DNA of 61,043 bases from Chitinivibrionales bacterium (GCA_028278335.1 JANQEN010000277.1:1-61043); one strand, 5' to 3'; shown: positions 1 to 9,011, counted from the first letter of the stretch. Numbers and translations are program-made. Notes: a model not told the origin generated them from the sequence alone.

Positions 1-51
1 TGTTTCTCAAAAGTTTTGTCCCATGGTTTTGACAAAACTCTTATAGAAACA
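1..51. repeat. Intergenic inverted repeat (nested hairpin)
   Basis: Two nested inverted repeats form one hairpin. The outer arms are TGTTTCT (1-7) and AGAAACA (45-51); the inner arms are AGTTTTGTC (12-20) and GACAAAACT (31-39), with a 10-nt loop. It could be a terminator-like structure of an unseen upstream gene or the end of a small repeat. No gene is visible between here and 328. Confidence 0.5.
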
Positions 52-328
52 GTTATGCCGCAACACAACATAGGACATAATTATTGAGAAGCGGTATAAA
101 TAGTAAAAGAGGCATATAAATTTGTCGGTAACGTTAACAGTGCCAACATTCGTTGCCGCTTAGTTTTCAATAAGTTAGACAGAAGAAATTTATTGCGAAC
201 AGAACTATTATTAAATTTGATTTTTCTCTTGAAAATAATTCATTTGCATTTTAGAATAAGTCTAGACGATTTGCGACAAGAGAAAGAAACTATATGTAAA
301 AAATCATACACACCCCATGAGGTTACCC

Positions 329-823
329 ATGAAAACAAAAAATATTGTTAATGGGATTATTGCACTGACACTATTATTGAGTCTTATTTCTTGCTCCACT
401 AACCAAAAATTATTTACAAAGCAGCGTTGCCCAAACAACTGTGCCTCTGTGGATGATCTTGCCTTAAAGGTTGAGTGCTACACAAAGGCTATAGAAAAAG
501 AGCCAACCAATTCTAAACTCTATTACAAACGAGGATGCACCTATCAAGAGCTTTTTCTCTTCTCCTCCGCAATGGATGATTTTATTAAAGTGGTTGAGTT
601 AGAGCCTGGAAATATTACCGCCTGTTATGCCTTAGCCGGTGTTGCTTCTCTATCATTGAATAAGGAATATGCTATCTTTTGGTTAGAGCGAGCCTTTGAC
701 GCTGGATTCAACGACTATCAACGGGTGCTCAAAGATCCAGCTTTTAAGAATATACGCAGCATGGATAAATTCAAGCAACTCATGCGGGATAGAGGTATAA
801 ATACAATCTCCTTGAATCAGTAA
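329..823 (+). CDS. TPR-containing lipoprotein
   Basis: Predicted outer-membrane or periplasmic lipoprotein of 164 residues. The N-terminus is a lipoprotein signal peptide with Cys22 in an LISC lipobox. Residues about 55-125 look like two to three tetratricopeptide repeats (YTKAIEKEPTNSKLYYKRG, followed by a second helix pair), suggesting a protein-interaction role. I chose ATG 329 over ATG 317 because the GAGG Shine-Dalgarno lies at 319-322, inside the longer reading. The specific partner is unknown and no operon partner is obvious. Confidence 0.75.
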   Translation: MKTKNIVNGIIALTLLLSLISCSTNQKLFTKQRCPNNCASVDDLALKVECYTKAIEKEPTNSKLYYKRGCTYQELFLFSSAMDDFIKVVELEPGNITACYALAGVASLSLNKEYAIFWLERAFDAGFNDYQRVLKDPAFKNIRSMDKFKQLMRDRGINTISLNQ

Positions 824-1086
824 GTCTATTGATCCTGTAAATTGGTTCAATAACTGAGGACATAACACTAAAATTGTCTATATACTAAGTATTTAAAGCA
901 AATATTTCGATTCCATCAAATTTTGATGACTTTTATACAACAAAAGTTATCTCTTCTCTTGGGCACTATTTACGGATAATATATTTTTTATCCTTGGTTT
1001 TGCTTAGAAGAAAGCTTTATTATAGATGTCTTTTAGACAATCTTACTAAAACCACTAATACCAAAACGTATAAGGAGTGAGAAGAA

Positions 1087-3030
1087 ATGGGTAAAAACAT
1101 TGTTCAGAAGATACTGGATGCCCATATTGTCGAGGGGGAAGCAACTGTCGGAAATGAAGTCGGGATCAGAATTGATCAGACTCTTACCCAGGATGCAACA
1201 GGGACCATGGCCTACCTTCAGTTTGAGGCTTTGGGTTTTGATAGTGTGAAAACTGAACTATCAGTTTCCTACGTTGACCATAATACGGTTCAGGAGGGCT
1301 TTGAGAATGCCGACGATCATAAATATCTAGAAACGGTAGCGAAAAAGTTTGGTATTAAATATTCAAAGGCTGGCAATGGCATTTGTCACCAAGTGCATCT
1401 TGAACGGTTTGGACTGCCCGGTAAAACTATGTTAGGAAGTGACTCCCATACACCTACTGGTGGTGGTGTGGGTATGATTGCCATTGGTGCTGGTGGATTG
1501 GATGTGGCAGTGGCCATGGGTGGCGGTGCCTTTAATCTCACCTATCCCAAGGTGATCAAGGTTAACTTGACTGGCAAGCTAAGGCCCTGGGTAAGTGCCA
1601 AGGATATTATCCTTAAGGTGTTGGAAATCCTCTCGACAAAGGGGAATGTGGGGTGTATGATAGAATATGGTGGGGAAGGTATTAAAACATTGGACGTTCC
1701 AGAACGGGCAACCATCACCAATATGGGTGCAGAAACTGGTGTGACCTGTTCAGTATTCCCCTCTGATGAGAAAACTAAAGAATTCCTTGCTGCACAGGGA
1801 AGAGAGGATGGTTGGATTGCTCTTTCTGCTGATGAGGATGCCGAGTATGACCAAGTAATTGATATAGATCTTTCTACTATCGAGCCGCTGGCCTCTTGTC
1901 CACACTCACCGGGAAATATTAAAACACTTAAAGAGCTCTCTGGAATGCCTGTTGATCAAGTAGTCATTGGCTCCTGCACCAACTCTTCCTACAAAGATAT
2001 CATGACTGTTGCCGGTGCCTTAAAGGGAAAGAAAGTCGCCGACTCTGTCTCACTAGGTGTTGCTTGTGGCTCTCGTCAAGTATTAGAGATGGTTAGTAGA
2101 AACGGTGCATTGGCTGATATTATCTCTTCAGGAGCACGTATCTTAGAGAGTGCCTGTGGATTTTGTATTGGTAACTCCTTTGCACCAAAGACTGAAGCGG
2201 TATCAATCCGTACCTCAAACAGGAACTTCTTTGGAAGAAGTGGCACCTCCAGTGCAAATGTCTATTTGGTCTCGCCTGAGGCAGCTGTGGCCATGGCCTT
2301 GGCTGGCAAGGTTGTCGACCCAGTGGAATATTTTTCTCAAGAAAATCTTCCCACTGTTGAGATGCCTGAAACCTTTATCATTGATGATAGTATGGTCCTT
2401 GACGCACAGGGTGGTGACAGCAGTGTTGAAATCCTTCGCGGACCAAATATTGGCGATCCTCCCAAGAGTGATCCTCTTCCGGATACCATTGACGGTGTGG
2501 TAACAATTTTGTTGGGAGACAAAGTAACAACCGACCATATCATGCCTGCGGGTAGTCGACTTAAGTATCGCTCCAATATTCAGAAGTATGCTGAGTTTGT
2601 TTTTGAAAGAAACGATCCTGAGTTCTATAAAAAAGCCTTAGCCAATAAAGAGCAAGGTGTGCATAATATTATTATTGGTGGTGAATCCTATGGTCAGGGA
2701 TCTTCCCGTGAGCATGCAGCAATCTGTCCTATGTACCTGGGCGTACAGATGGTTATTGCTCGCTCCATGGAGCGGATTCATAAGGCCAACCTGGTTAACT
2801 TTGGTATTTTACCGGCAATCTTCGAAAATGATGCTGACTATGAATCGATAGGACTCAATGACAAGCTCACTGTTTCCGGAACCCGTGAAGCAATTGGCGA
2901 TGACAAGGAAACCCTGTTGTTGACTAATGAAACTAAGGGTAAAACAATTACCCTGAAGTTAGAGTTGTCAAAACGGGAGCGGGATATTTTACTCGCCGGC
3001 GGAAAGATCAACTCTGTCCGTGGTTCCTAA
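1087..3030 (+). CDS. acn: Aconitate hydratase
   Basis: Interconverts citrate and isocitrate via cis-aconitate in the TCA cycle; cytoplasmic [4Fe-4S] enzyme of 647 residues. The cluster ligands are visible as Cys297 (GSCTNSS) and Cys357/Cys360 (CGFCIG). Other family signatures are GSDSHTPTGGG near residue 118 and GQGSSREHAA in the C-terminal swivel domain. Length and sequence fit the compact form of about 640-660 residues rather than the 850-900-residue AcnA/AcnB forms. An AAGGAG Shine-Dalgarno precedes the ATG. A strong hairpin follows the stop and separates it from the carbonic anhydrase gene. Confidence 0.95.
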   Translation: MGKNIVQKILDAHIVEGEATVGNEVGIRIDQTLTQDATGTMAYLQFEALGFDSVKTELSVSYVDHNTVQEGFENADDHKYLETVAKKFGIKYSKAGNGICHQVHLERFGLPGKTMLGSDSHTPTGGGVGMIAIGAGGLDVAVAMGGGAFNLTYPKVIKVNLTGKLRPWVSAKDIILKVLEILSTKGNVGCMIEYGGEGIKTLDVPERATITNMGAETGVTCSVFPSDEKTKEFLAAQGREDGWIALSADEDAEYDQVIDIDLSTIEPLASCPHSPGNIKTLKELSGMPVDQVVIGSCTNSSYKDIMTVAGALKGKKVADSVSLGVACGSRQVLEMVSRNGALADIISSGARILESACGFCIGNSFAPKTEAVSIRTSNRNFFGRSGTSSANVYLVSPEAAVAMALAGKVVDPVEYFSQENLPTVEMPETFIIDDSMVLDAQGGDSSVEILRGPNIGDPPKSDPLPDTIDGVVTILLGDKVTTDHIMPAGSRLKYRSNIQKYAEFVFERNDPEFYKKALANKEQGVHNIIIGGESYGQGSSREHAAICPMYLGVQMVIARSMERIHKANLVNFGILPAIFENDADYESIGLNDKLTVSGTREAIGDDKETLLLTNETKGKTITLKLELSKRERDILLAGGKINSVRGS

Positions 3031-3049
3031 TATACAATTAAAATAAACG

Positions 3050-3077
3050 CCCTTCCCTTCATATGCGAAGGGAAGGG
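3050..3077. terminator. Perfect 11-bp hairpin between acn and the carbonic anhydrase gene
   Basis: CCCTTCCCTTC (3050-3060) and GAAGGGAAGGG (3067-3077) are perfectly complementary around a 6-nt loop. There is no T-run on the plus strand; the minus-strand continuation is T-rich. It may terminate weakly, act as an mRNA-end stabiliser, or shape the leader of the downstream gene, whose start is only 22 nt away. Confidence 0.6.
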
Positions 3078-3098
3078 TATACTTCAGGAAGGGTGACC

Positions 3099-3674
3099 AT
3101 GAACGCAGCAAAAAGAATTTTAGACGATCTTTTAGCAGGTAATCAACGTTTTGTCTCTGGGACGCAGCATCATCCCCATTGTGACGTTGACTATAGAAAA
3201 GAACTTGGTAAGGGGCAAAACCCTCGAGCTGTCGTGATAACCTGCTCAGATTCCCGTACACCACCTGAAATTATCTTTGACCAAGGTCTTGGCGATCTTT
3301 TTGTTATTCGAACTGCCGGACTCTGTGTTGATCATATCGCTATTGGGAGCATTGAATATGCTGTTGAGCATTTAAAGGTTCCTCTGATTGTTGTGATGGG
3401 GCATGAAAGCTGTGGCGCGGTTAATGCTGCTATAACAGGAGGTGCTCCCACTGTCCACCTTGAAAGCATCATCAAATTCATTACTCCGGCAGTACAAAAG
3501 GCCCAGAAAGAGGGACTCGATAAACCTGAAGATGTGGTCCGATTAAATACTGCCAATATTGTTGCCCACCTAAAAGAGACTGAGCCAATTCTTTCAAATA
3601 AAGTCCAGGATGCAACTGTATCCATTGTTGGATGCCATTATAACCTCGAATCAGGAGTTGTAGAACTCCTCTAA
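3099..3674 (+). CDS. Beta-class carbonic anhydrase
   Basis: Catalyses reversible CO2 hydration to bicarbonate; cytoplasmic, zinc-dependent, 191 residues. The zinc ligands are visible: Cys49 in CSDSR, His102 and Cys105 in GHESCGA. The Asp51-Arg53 catalytic dyad is intact. I chose ATG 3099 because it has an AGGAAGGG Shine-Dalgarno at proper distance; an in-frame ATG at 3063 would lie inside the intergenic hairpin. It lies just downstream of acn and could supply bicarbonate to central carboxylations (inference). Confidence 0.92.
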   Translation: MNAAKRILDDLLAGNQRFVSGTQHHPHCDVDYRKELGKGQNPRAVVITCSDSRTPPEIIFDQGLGDLFVIRTAGLCVDHIAIGSIEYAVEHLKVPLIVVMGHESCGAVNAAITGGAPTVHLESIIKFITPAVQKAQKEGLDKPEDVVRLNTANIVAHLKETEPILSNKVQDATVSIVGCHYNLESGVVELL

Positions 3675-3695
3675 CCTTACACCTTCACCCGGTGA

Positions 3696-3712
3696 TGGCA
3701 TTGGAATTGCAA
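3696..3712 (+). promoter_or_regulatory. Candidate sigma-54 promoter
   Basis: TGGCATTGGAATTGCA matches the -24/-12 consensus, with the invariant GG (3697-3698) and GC (3709-3710) separated by exactly 10 nt. It lies 58 bp before the ATG of the triple-repeat lipoprotein and after the carbonic anhydrase stop. An NtrC-type activator is encoded at 52290-53633 in this window. Confidence 0.6.
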
Positions 3713-3769
3713 CTATTGCTAGTGAAATAGCCTCTTTGAATATTACCCCCCAAGGAGGAGGGCATTCCT

Positions 3770-4810
3770 ATGCAATTAAGAAAAATAATAAATACTATTC
3801 TATTTCCCTTTGTTATGCTTTGGTTTCTCTTTTTTGGTTGTAGCATTTCCGTTGATCCAAGTAATCCAGTAAAAACCAGAGAAATTGATTTAGAAACAGC
3901 TGAGGGAATTGTCCTTCAAGATGTTTTAAACAATCAGGTTGAGGGCCGATTGATTATGGAATTAACTACACCCATAAAAACGGGTGGGGTTATAATAAGT
4001 GGACTAGATTCTGTTGAGTATCAAGCCAAGCGGGATGCCTGGTTCTTCTTTATTGATATTCATCCTGATATCATCTATGCAAAGCCGGTTCAATATGTGT
4101 TTGTATATTGTGATAATGGCGAGGTTGAGATAATTGATGAACTTTGGTGGCCGACCATCATGCCTAATCTTAAAAGGATATTCTGGGATGGCATTTCATT
4201 GGACCGAGCCCGTAGAATTCTTTTGCACAATGTCCTTGATTATGACACGTTAGACAGGATTGTCATGGAATTACCCTATGAAATCGAAGCGGGCACCGGT
4301 GTTTGGAATGACTTTGATTCAACCCTGTATGAGGCAGATCGAGATGCCTGGTTCTTTTTTATTGATGATTTTCCCGGATGGGTGTACACAAAACCGGTAA
4401 AGTATGTGTATGTGTATCGTGATAATGGCGAGTATGAGATAATAGGCGAGAGCTGGTGGCCCAATGTGTTTGGAGAATTAAAGCGGATCTTCTGGGAGGG
4501 CATGGATATTGTTCAGGCAGAAAAAAAGCTTTTAGGAGACTATTTAAACGGAACCTTGGAAGGAAAGAAAGTCTATGAGCTCCCTGTAAAAATTCCGGCT
4601 GGTGGTGTTGTTCGAAACGCCTTAAATCAAAAGGAGTATGTAGCAAAGCATGATGCCTGGTTCTTCTTTGTCGATGATACACCCAATGCCATCTACGCAA
4701 AACCGGTGCGCTATTTCTTTCTTTACTGCAAGCATCCCCGTGAATCCGAGGTGTTTGATGAAACCTGGTGGCCGGATAATAGAGATGAGCTTATTGAATT
4801 TATCCCTTAA
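3770..4810 (+). CDS. Lipoprotein with three DAWFFF repeats
   Basis: Lipoprotein of unknown function, 346 residues, with Cys24 in an FFGC lipobox. After the signal come three tandem copies of a module of about 100 residues. Each has a hydrophilic N-half (AEGIVLQDVLNNQ, ARRILLHNVLD, AEKKLLGDYLNG) and a striking core DAWFFFxD, xxYxKPVxYxF, then WWP. The repeats are diverged but collinear. Strong AAGGAGGAGG Shine-Dalgarno. The gene sits alone behind a good sigma-54 promoter match, so conditional expression is likely. I do not recognise the domain; the aromatic core suggests a small beta domain for binding at the cell surface (inference). Confidence 0.75.
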   Translation: MQLRKIINTILFPFVMLWFLFFGCSISVDPSNPVKTREIDLETAEGIVLQDVLNNQVEGRLIMELTTPIKTGGVIISGLDSVEYQAKRDAWFFFIDIHPDIIYAKPVQYVFVYCDNGEVEIIDELWWPTIMPNLKRIFWDGISLDRARRILLHNVLDYDTLDRIVMELPYEIEAGTGVWNDFDSTLYEADRDAWFFFIDDFPGWVYTKPVKYVYVYRDNGEYEIIGESWWPNVFGELKRIFWEGMDIVQAEKKLLGDYLNGTLEGKKVYELPVKIPAGGVVRNALNQKEYVAKHDAWFFFVDDTPNAIYAKPVRYFFLYCKHPRESEVFDETWWPDNRDELIEFIP

Positions 4811-4834
4811 ATATGCAGTTTTTTAATATTTTGG

Positions 4835-4853
4835 AAGGGGCTCTCCGCCCCTT
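4835..4853 (+). terminator. GC-rich hairpin after the triple-repeat lipoprotein gene
   Basis: AAGGGGC (4835-4841) and GCCCCTT (4847-4853) form a 7-bp stem with a 5-nt loop, 25 nt after the stop codon. No clean T-run follows, so it is a weak terminator candidate. Confidence 0.45.
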
Positions 4854-5196
4854 AAACCCGGCAAGGAAAATGCCTTCTTTGACCCCTCTATGCCTTCGGC
4901 ATATCCCCATGGGAAAAATATGAAAAAAATAATATCTTCAAGTGAATACAAAAACTGTAACTGTAAAAAGGAAGAATATAAAGTTTTTAATTATTCCATT
5001 TAGCACACTTTTGTATTATTCAAAAAACTATTTCAAGACAGTCTACTTCAATATAAACAAAAGAGTAACCCGACAAGATCACCTGAACAGGTTTGTGACT
5101 GATTATTTTCAGACACGGGCTTATCGTCTTGGTGAGGAGCATTGCGAGGTGTAGCCTGTTGCAGGTAGCCCAATCCAAAAAAATTAAGATTGCCTA
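4854..5196. other. Non-coding stretch, possible small RNA before terminator
   Basis: No convincing gene. From about 5060 the sequence becomes less AT-rich (GGTTTGTGAC, GGTGAGGAGC, GGTAGCCC blocks) and runs directly into the strong terminator at 5197-5232. This is the arrangement expected of a short terminated RNA. The 70-codon reading frame at 4942-5154 has no Shine-Dalgarno and looks accidental. I could not match it to a known RNA family. Confidence 0.35.
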
Positions 5197-5232
5197 GGAT
5201 CTCAAGAATTTTAATTCTTGAGATCCTTTTTT
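5197..5232 (+). terminator. Strong Rho-independent terminator
   Basis: A perfect 14-bp stem, GGATCTCAAGAATT (5197-5210) with AATTCTTGAGATCC (5213-5226), is followed by six T residues. It ends any transcript entering from 4811-5196 and insulates the sigma-54 promoter that begins at its last base. Confidence 0.85.
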
Positions 5233-5247
5233 GGCACAATAAATGCA
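5232..5247 (+). promoter_or_regulatory. Candidate sigma-54 promoter of the sugar transferase gene
   Basis: TGGCACAATAAATGCA contains GG (5233-5234) and GC (5245-5246) with the required 10-nt spacing and a full TGGCAC -24 block. It lies 130 bp upstream of the sugar transferase start. Confidence 0.6.
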
Positions 5248-5376
5248 AAGTACTTTCTTTCTTATAATTATGAATGGGGCAACCAAGAAAGGTTTAGGTG
5301 ATACAACACAGAGAGTAAAAAGAGAAAGCTGAGTAACAGAAGCAGGGTTTTGAAACATATATGTTGCGAGGTGGTT

Positions 5377-6537
5377 ATGGAACAGAATACAATTGGTAAG
5401 AGACTACAAAACTGGCTTGGAACATCGAAAAAGGAGAAATTTGAGTTACTCAATCCAGAGGAATTTAAATCACTTATTCGACGTGAACGATGCAAAGCAG
5501 ACCGGTTTAATCAGTATTTTTCATTAGCTACAGTAGAATTTGACAGCTTAGTACATGGGGTTGAGGTAAAGCAGGAGCTTTTAAAATCATTCCTTACTCA
5601 TTGCCGAGAATATGATGAGTTCGGATGGATCGATATCCGAACAATTGGAATCATGCTCTATAGCTCAACCCATGATGAAGCTCAAATTTTTATTAACCGA
5701 ATACAACTCATTAAAGACTTACATCTTCCCCACTCCATATTCACATTTCCCGATAATTGGATCGAGAGAAACACACATATAGAAGCACAATCCTTTCCCC
5801 ATCCCACAGATGAGGAAAAGACTCCTCAACAAAATACCTCTGAAGCAGAGACAGAACAGAGTGCATCCTTTGCTGTCAATGAGGAGGTATTACGGCTTGA
5901 AGCAACTCCCTTACCCTTATGGAAACGGAGCTTGGATATTGCATCCGCAGCAACACTCTTATTGGTTTTAACACCGTTAATGGCATTGATTGCTGCAACC
6001 ATTAAGCTTGTCTCCAAGGGTCCAATTTTCTATTCTCAAAAGAGGATTGGATACAATGGACGGGAATTCGATTTTTACAAGTTTCGAACCATGAAGATCA
6101 ACAACGATTGTGGACAGCATAAAGCGCTGACTTCGAATATGGTGCATAAAGAGGTACCCATGACCAAGCTCTACAATGATCCAAGGATCATACTCTTTGG
6201 GAAACTCATTCGAAATACGAGCCTTGACGAATTACCACAACTGTTCAATGTACTCAAAGGTGATATGAGCCTTGTTGGTCCCCGTCCCTGTTTGCCCTAT
6301 GAGGCAAAGCTGTTCAAGCGATGGCAAAAGCAGCGGTTTTATAGTATCCCTGGTTTGACGGGGCTATGGCAGGTTAGTGGGAAGAATCGGCTTACCTTCA
6401 ATCAGATGGTTCGGTTGGACATCTCCTACTACCAACACCTTTCAATCTTCCAGGACTTGAAGATTTTTATAAAAACGCCCTTGGCCATATTTGATGAATT
6501 CCGTCAGGCTTCTCGACAAAAGGAGGCAATGGCGTAA
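5377..6537 (+). CDS. Undecaprenyl-phosphate sugar transferase with extra N-terminal domain
   Basis: Initiating sugar-phosphate transferase of the bacterial sugar transferase family (PF02397), which loads the first sugar of an exopolysaccharide or glycan onto the lipid carrier. 386 residues from ATG 5377 (GAGGTGG Shine-Dalgarno). One membrane helix at about 192-212 is followed by the cytoplasmic catalytic part: GPIFYSQKRIGYNG, FYKFRTM, DELPQLFNVLKGDMSLVGPRP and PGLTGLWQVSG. Residues 1-150 are an extra domain beginning RRERCKADRFNQYFSLATVEFD-like, reminiscent of the start of GGDEF-type domains but without a GGDEF motif. A following acidic linker joins the two. No glycosyltransferase neighbours are present; a sigma-54 promoter candidate precedes it. 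Confidence 0.85.
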   Translation: MEQNTIGKRLQNWLGTSKKEKFELLNPEEFKSLIRRERCKADRFNQYFSLATVEFDSLVHGVEVKQELLKSFLTHCREYDEFGWIDIRTIGIMLYSSTHDEAQIFINRIQLIKDLHLPHSIFTFPDNWIERNTHIEAQSFPHPTDEEKTPQQNTSEAETEQSASFAVNEEVLRLEATPLPLWKRSLDIASAATLLLVLTPLMALIAATIKLVSKGPIFYSQKRIGYNGREFDFYKFRTMKINNDCGQHKALTSNMVHKEVPMTKLYNDPRIILFGKLIRNTSLDELPQLFNVLKGDMSLVGPRPCLPYEAKLFKRWQKQRFYSIPGLTGLWQVSGKNRLTFNQMVRLDISYYQHLSIFQDLKIFIKTPLAIFDEFRQASRQKEAMA

Positions 6538-6539
6538 TA

Positions 6540-8603
6540 TTATTCAGTAACTGGCATAACTACACGAAAACCGTTGAGGAACTCACTGAGTTTTGGATCA
6601 TAGGCAAGGCGTTTTCCGATACGACAATCCTTGGCAAGATCAAAACAGGACCCTCCACGAAGAACGTATTGCCGCTGGCTCGTTGAGTCAGTTGATACAC
6701 TATCAGTGGAAGAGTTATTGTAGTTAACATCATCTATAGAACCACACCACTCCCACACATTCCCAATCATATCATGCAGCCCCAGAGCATTGGGTTCTTT
6801 TTTTCCAACGGGATGGGTTTTCCGTCCACTGTTGCTTCCATACCAGGCATAGCTACTATCCATGGTATTACCCCAAAAATAGGTAGTGGTTACACCAGCT
6901 CTACAGGCAAATTCCCACTCCGCTTCAGTGGGAAGTCGCCCCTTTAACCAGAGACAATAGGCATTGGCCCCAAACCAAGTGACTTCAATAACCGGACAGT
7001 CAATATCAGGTGCAAAGGAGCTACCCTTAAAATAGAATCGATTAGTATCATGGCCAATTGCACAATCCGCATCGTCAATATCTATGTATTCAGTGTCGTT
7101 TTTGCTTCCCTCTGGAGTAATATCCATGGCATTTAAAAATTCTAGATATTCTCTATTGGTAACCTCAAATTTTCCTATGTTAAAATCTTCCACTGTGACC
7201 TTTTGTATGGGAAGATCACCCTCCTTACGATTCTTGCCACCCATTTTGTAGGTGCCACCCTTTACAAAAACAGTCTCTCTTGATAGAAGTGGCTGTGTGG
7301 GTTCGGTTGCTTCCTTCTCCTCAGTAAGGTTTGCAATGGTTGACTGAATCTCTCTGGAGCGTTTTCGCTCCTGAAGCATTTGCATGAGGGGAATTGCCCC
7401 TGCAATGATAAGGGCAACTATAATCAGTGAAATAAGAATAGGTTTCCAAGGTATTTTTTTATTGAGATCATTGATTTTTCGATCCTGAGCAAGAGTACCG
7501 ATTTGCTTCTTTACTTTCTGTAAAGATGTGGTAATTGGCTCTTCTATCTGCTTTTGAAGAATCTTAACGGTTTTACGGGTGATTTCTAAGGGACTTAAGG
7601 AGCTAGTGCCAAGGGATTTTTCTGCTCTCTCCAAATCATTGAGAGTCTCCTGGGCGTTCTGAAATCGTTTCTCCATCTTCTCTTGCATGCACTTCTCTGA
7701 GAATTGGACAAGCAGGGGATTTACTTTAAAATCGAACTTCTTTAAATTTTTGTAAGAGTTGACCGCTTTCATTTTCAAAATGTGTTGCAGATTATCGCCG
7801 GGAAAGGCCTTTTCACCACAGAGCATTTCATAGACAATGGTTCCCAAAGAGTAAATATCACTGCGATTATCAACACTACCACCGTCAAATTGTTCGGGAG
7901 ACATGTACTGAGGAGAGCCAATAAAGTGGCCAGTCATGGTATGGAGGCCCGTTTCTGTGGGGCGGGCAATGCCAAAATCCATAAGTTTTAGATTACCAGC
8001 ATTGGAAACCATGATATTGTCGGGCTTGAGGTCACGATGGATGATCCCAGTGTACTTTGTGCCATAGATCATGTATTCGCAATTGTGTGCATAATGTAAC
8101 GCACTGGCTATCTGCTTTGCAAAGGAGACTACCAGCTCGTTAGATAGCTTGCCATGTTCCGCAAGGTACGTTGTTAGAGTGGTGCCTTCAATAAATTCCA
8201 TCTCAATAAAGGGAAGGCCCTGCCATTCACCGATATTATAGATCTGAATGATATTGGGGTGTTGCAGCTTGGCGGTAATTTTTATCTCGGTTTTAAATCG
8301 CTCGTAGTTTTGCGCATTGTCACCGGGAAGGATCACCTTTACAGCGCGAAACATTTCAAAGTCGTCATTCCAAATCTTGTAAACTTTGGCCATGCCACCT
8401 TGCCCAAGTGTCCCCTTTACCGCGCCTGAACCAAGGTTAAAGGGTTCCTTTCCGTCGGGTAGGTCTTTTATCTTGTAGGGGTTTGCACTCTCTAATGCAG
8501 AAGAATCTGTTGAGTCGTCACCTTCAACAATGGTCTTGTCCACCTCATCAAAACGAAATGGATCGTTGTCTTTATTAGGATCCTGTGTGTTGGCGTTGTC
8601 CAT
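6540..8603 (-). CDS. Membrane Ser/Thr kinase fused to an FGE-sulfatase-like domain
   Basis: 687 residues. An N-terminal Hanks-type kinase (about 55-330) has the glycine loop GQGGMAKVY, Lys89 in AVKV, HRDLKPDN (Asp191), DFGIA (Asp209) and the SPEQ substrate loop, so it should be active. A single membrane helix lies at about 384-408. The C-terminal half, about 450-685, is a formylglycine-generating-enzyme-like (FGE-sulfatase, C-lectin fold) domain: GGTYKMGG, EVTNREYLEFLN, RLPTEAEWEFACRAG, GNVWEWCG and LRGGSCFD. The topology implies a cytoplasmic kinase with the FGE-like domain outside, probably as a sensor rather than an enzyme (inference). Convergent with the sugar transferase gene, only 2 bp apart. 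Confidence 0.9.
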   Translation of the reverse strand: MDNANTQDPNKDNDPFRFDEVDKTIVEGDDSTDSSALESANPYKIKDLPDGKEPFNLGSGAVKGTLGQGGMAKVYKIWNDDFEMFRAVKVILPGDNAQNYERFKTEIKITAKLQHPNIIQIYNIGEWQGLPFIEMEFIEGTTLTTYLAEHGKLSNELVVSFAKQIASALHYAHNCEYMIYGTKYTGIIHRDLKPDNIMVSNAGNLKLMDFGIARPTETGLHTMTGHFIGSPQYMSPEQFDGGSVDNRSDIYSLGTIVYEMLCGEKAFPGDNLQHILKMKAVNSYKNLKKFDFKVNPLLVQFSEKCMQEKMEKRFQNAQETLNDLERAEKSLGTSSLSPLEITRKTVKILQKQIEEPITTSLQKVKKQIGTLAQDRKINDLNKKIPWKPILISLIIVALIIAGAIPLMQMLQERKRSREIQSTIANLTEEKEATEPTQPLLSRETVFVKGGTYKMGGKNRKEGDLPIQKVTVEDFNIGKFEVTNREYLEFLNAMDITPEGSKNDTEYIDIDDADCAIGHDTNRFYFKGSSFAPDIDCPVIEVTWFGANAYCLWLKGRLPTEAEWEFACRAGVTTTYFWGNTMDSSYAWYGSNSGRKTHPVGKKEPNALGLHDMIGNVWEWCGSIDDVNYNNSSTDSVSTDSTSQRQYVLRGGSCFDLAKDCRIGKRLAYDPKLSEFLNGFRVVMPVTE

Positions 8604-8982
8604 GCTCGTAACAATTGTAGTACTGTATAATAGCTCCGGTATCTGTGATAAAATAAAAGCCGATTGCTTCTATGGCAAGGGAATTAGGGGGTTGATGGGA
8701 TAAAGAAATGAACGTATTAGAAAAGATTAATAGGGGGGAAATCTCTCCCCGTCACAAACTACCTTCGTTACTCTTAACTGCTTGCATCTCTAAAATCAGT
8801 TATACCTAGATGACAAACCTGCTTCCAGAGGCAAGCATGTAACAGATTAACTCACGTGGTTTTGTGGACTCCCCTTGTAAAGTCATGCTGAATATGTATA
8901 AATAATGCTTTATACCTTGCTTAGTCAATACGAGCGAAGCGCGGCAATCTTTTTTCGGATAATAGAGATAAAAAATCAAAAA
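8604..8982. other. Intergenic region with partial repeat
   Basis: No gene is visible. At about 8925-8950 it contains an ACGAGCGAAGCGCGGCAATC block, nearly the same as the interior of the MITE at 21962-22101. It is therefore a remnant or shorter relative of that repeat. Confidence 0.5.
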
Positions 8983-9011
8983 GGCACAGAGTTAATCTGT
9001 GCCCTTTCTTT
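8983..9011. terminator. Bidirectional hairpin terminator, repeated element
   Basis: GGCACAGA (8983-8990) pairs with TCTGTGCC (8996-9003), followed by CTTTCTTT; the minus-strand side also carries T-runs. The hairpin and its right flank (CCCTTTCTTTACCTAA) recur at 15010-15045 next to another minus-strand gene. Confidence 0.65.

Noticed and set aside
4942..5154. 70-codon gene before the sugar transferase
   Set aside because: No ribosome binding site, unnatural composition, and it overlaps the likely terminated RNA region.
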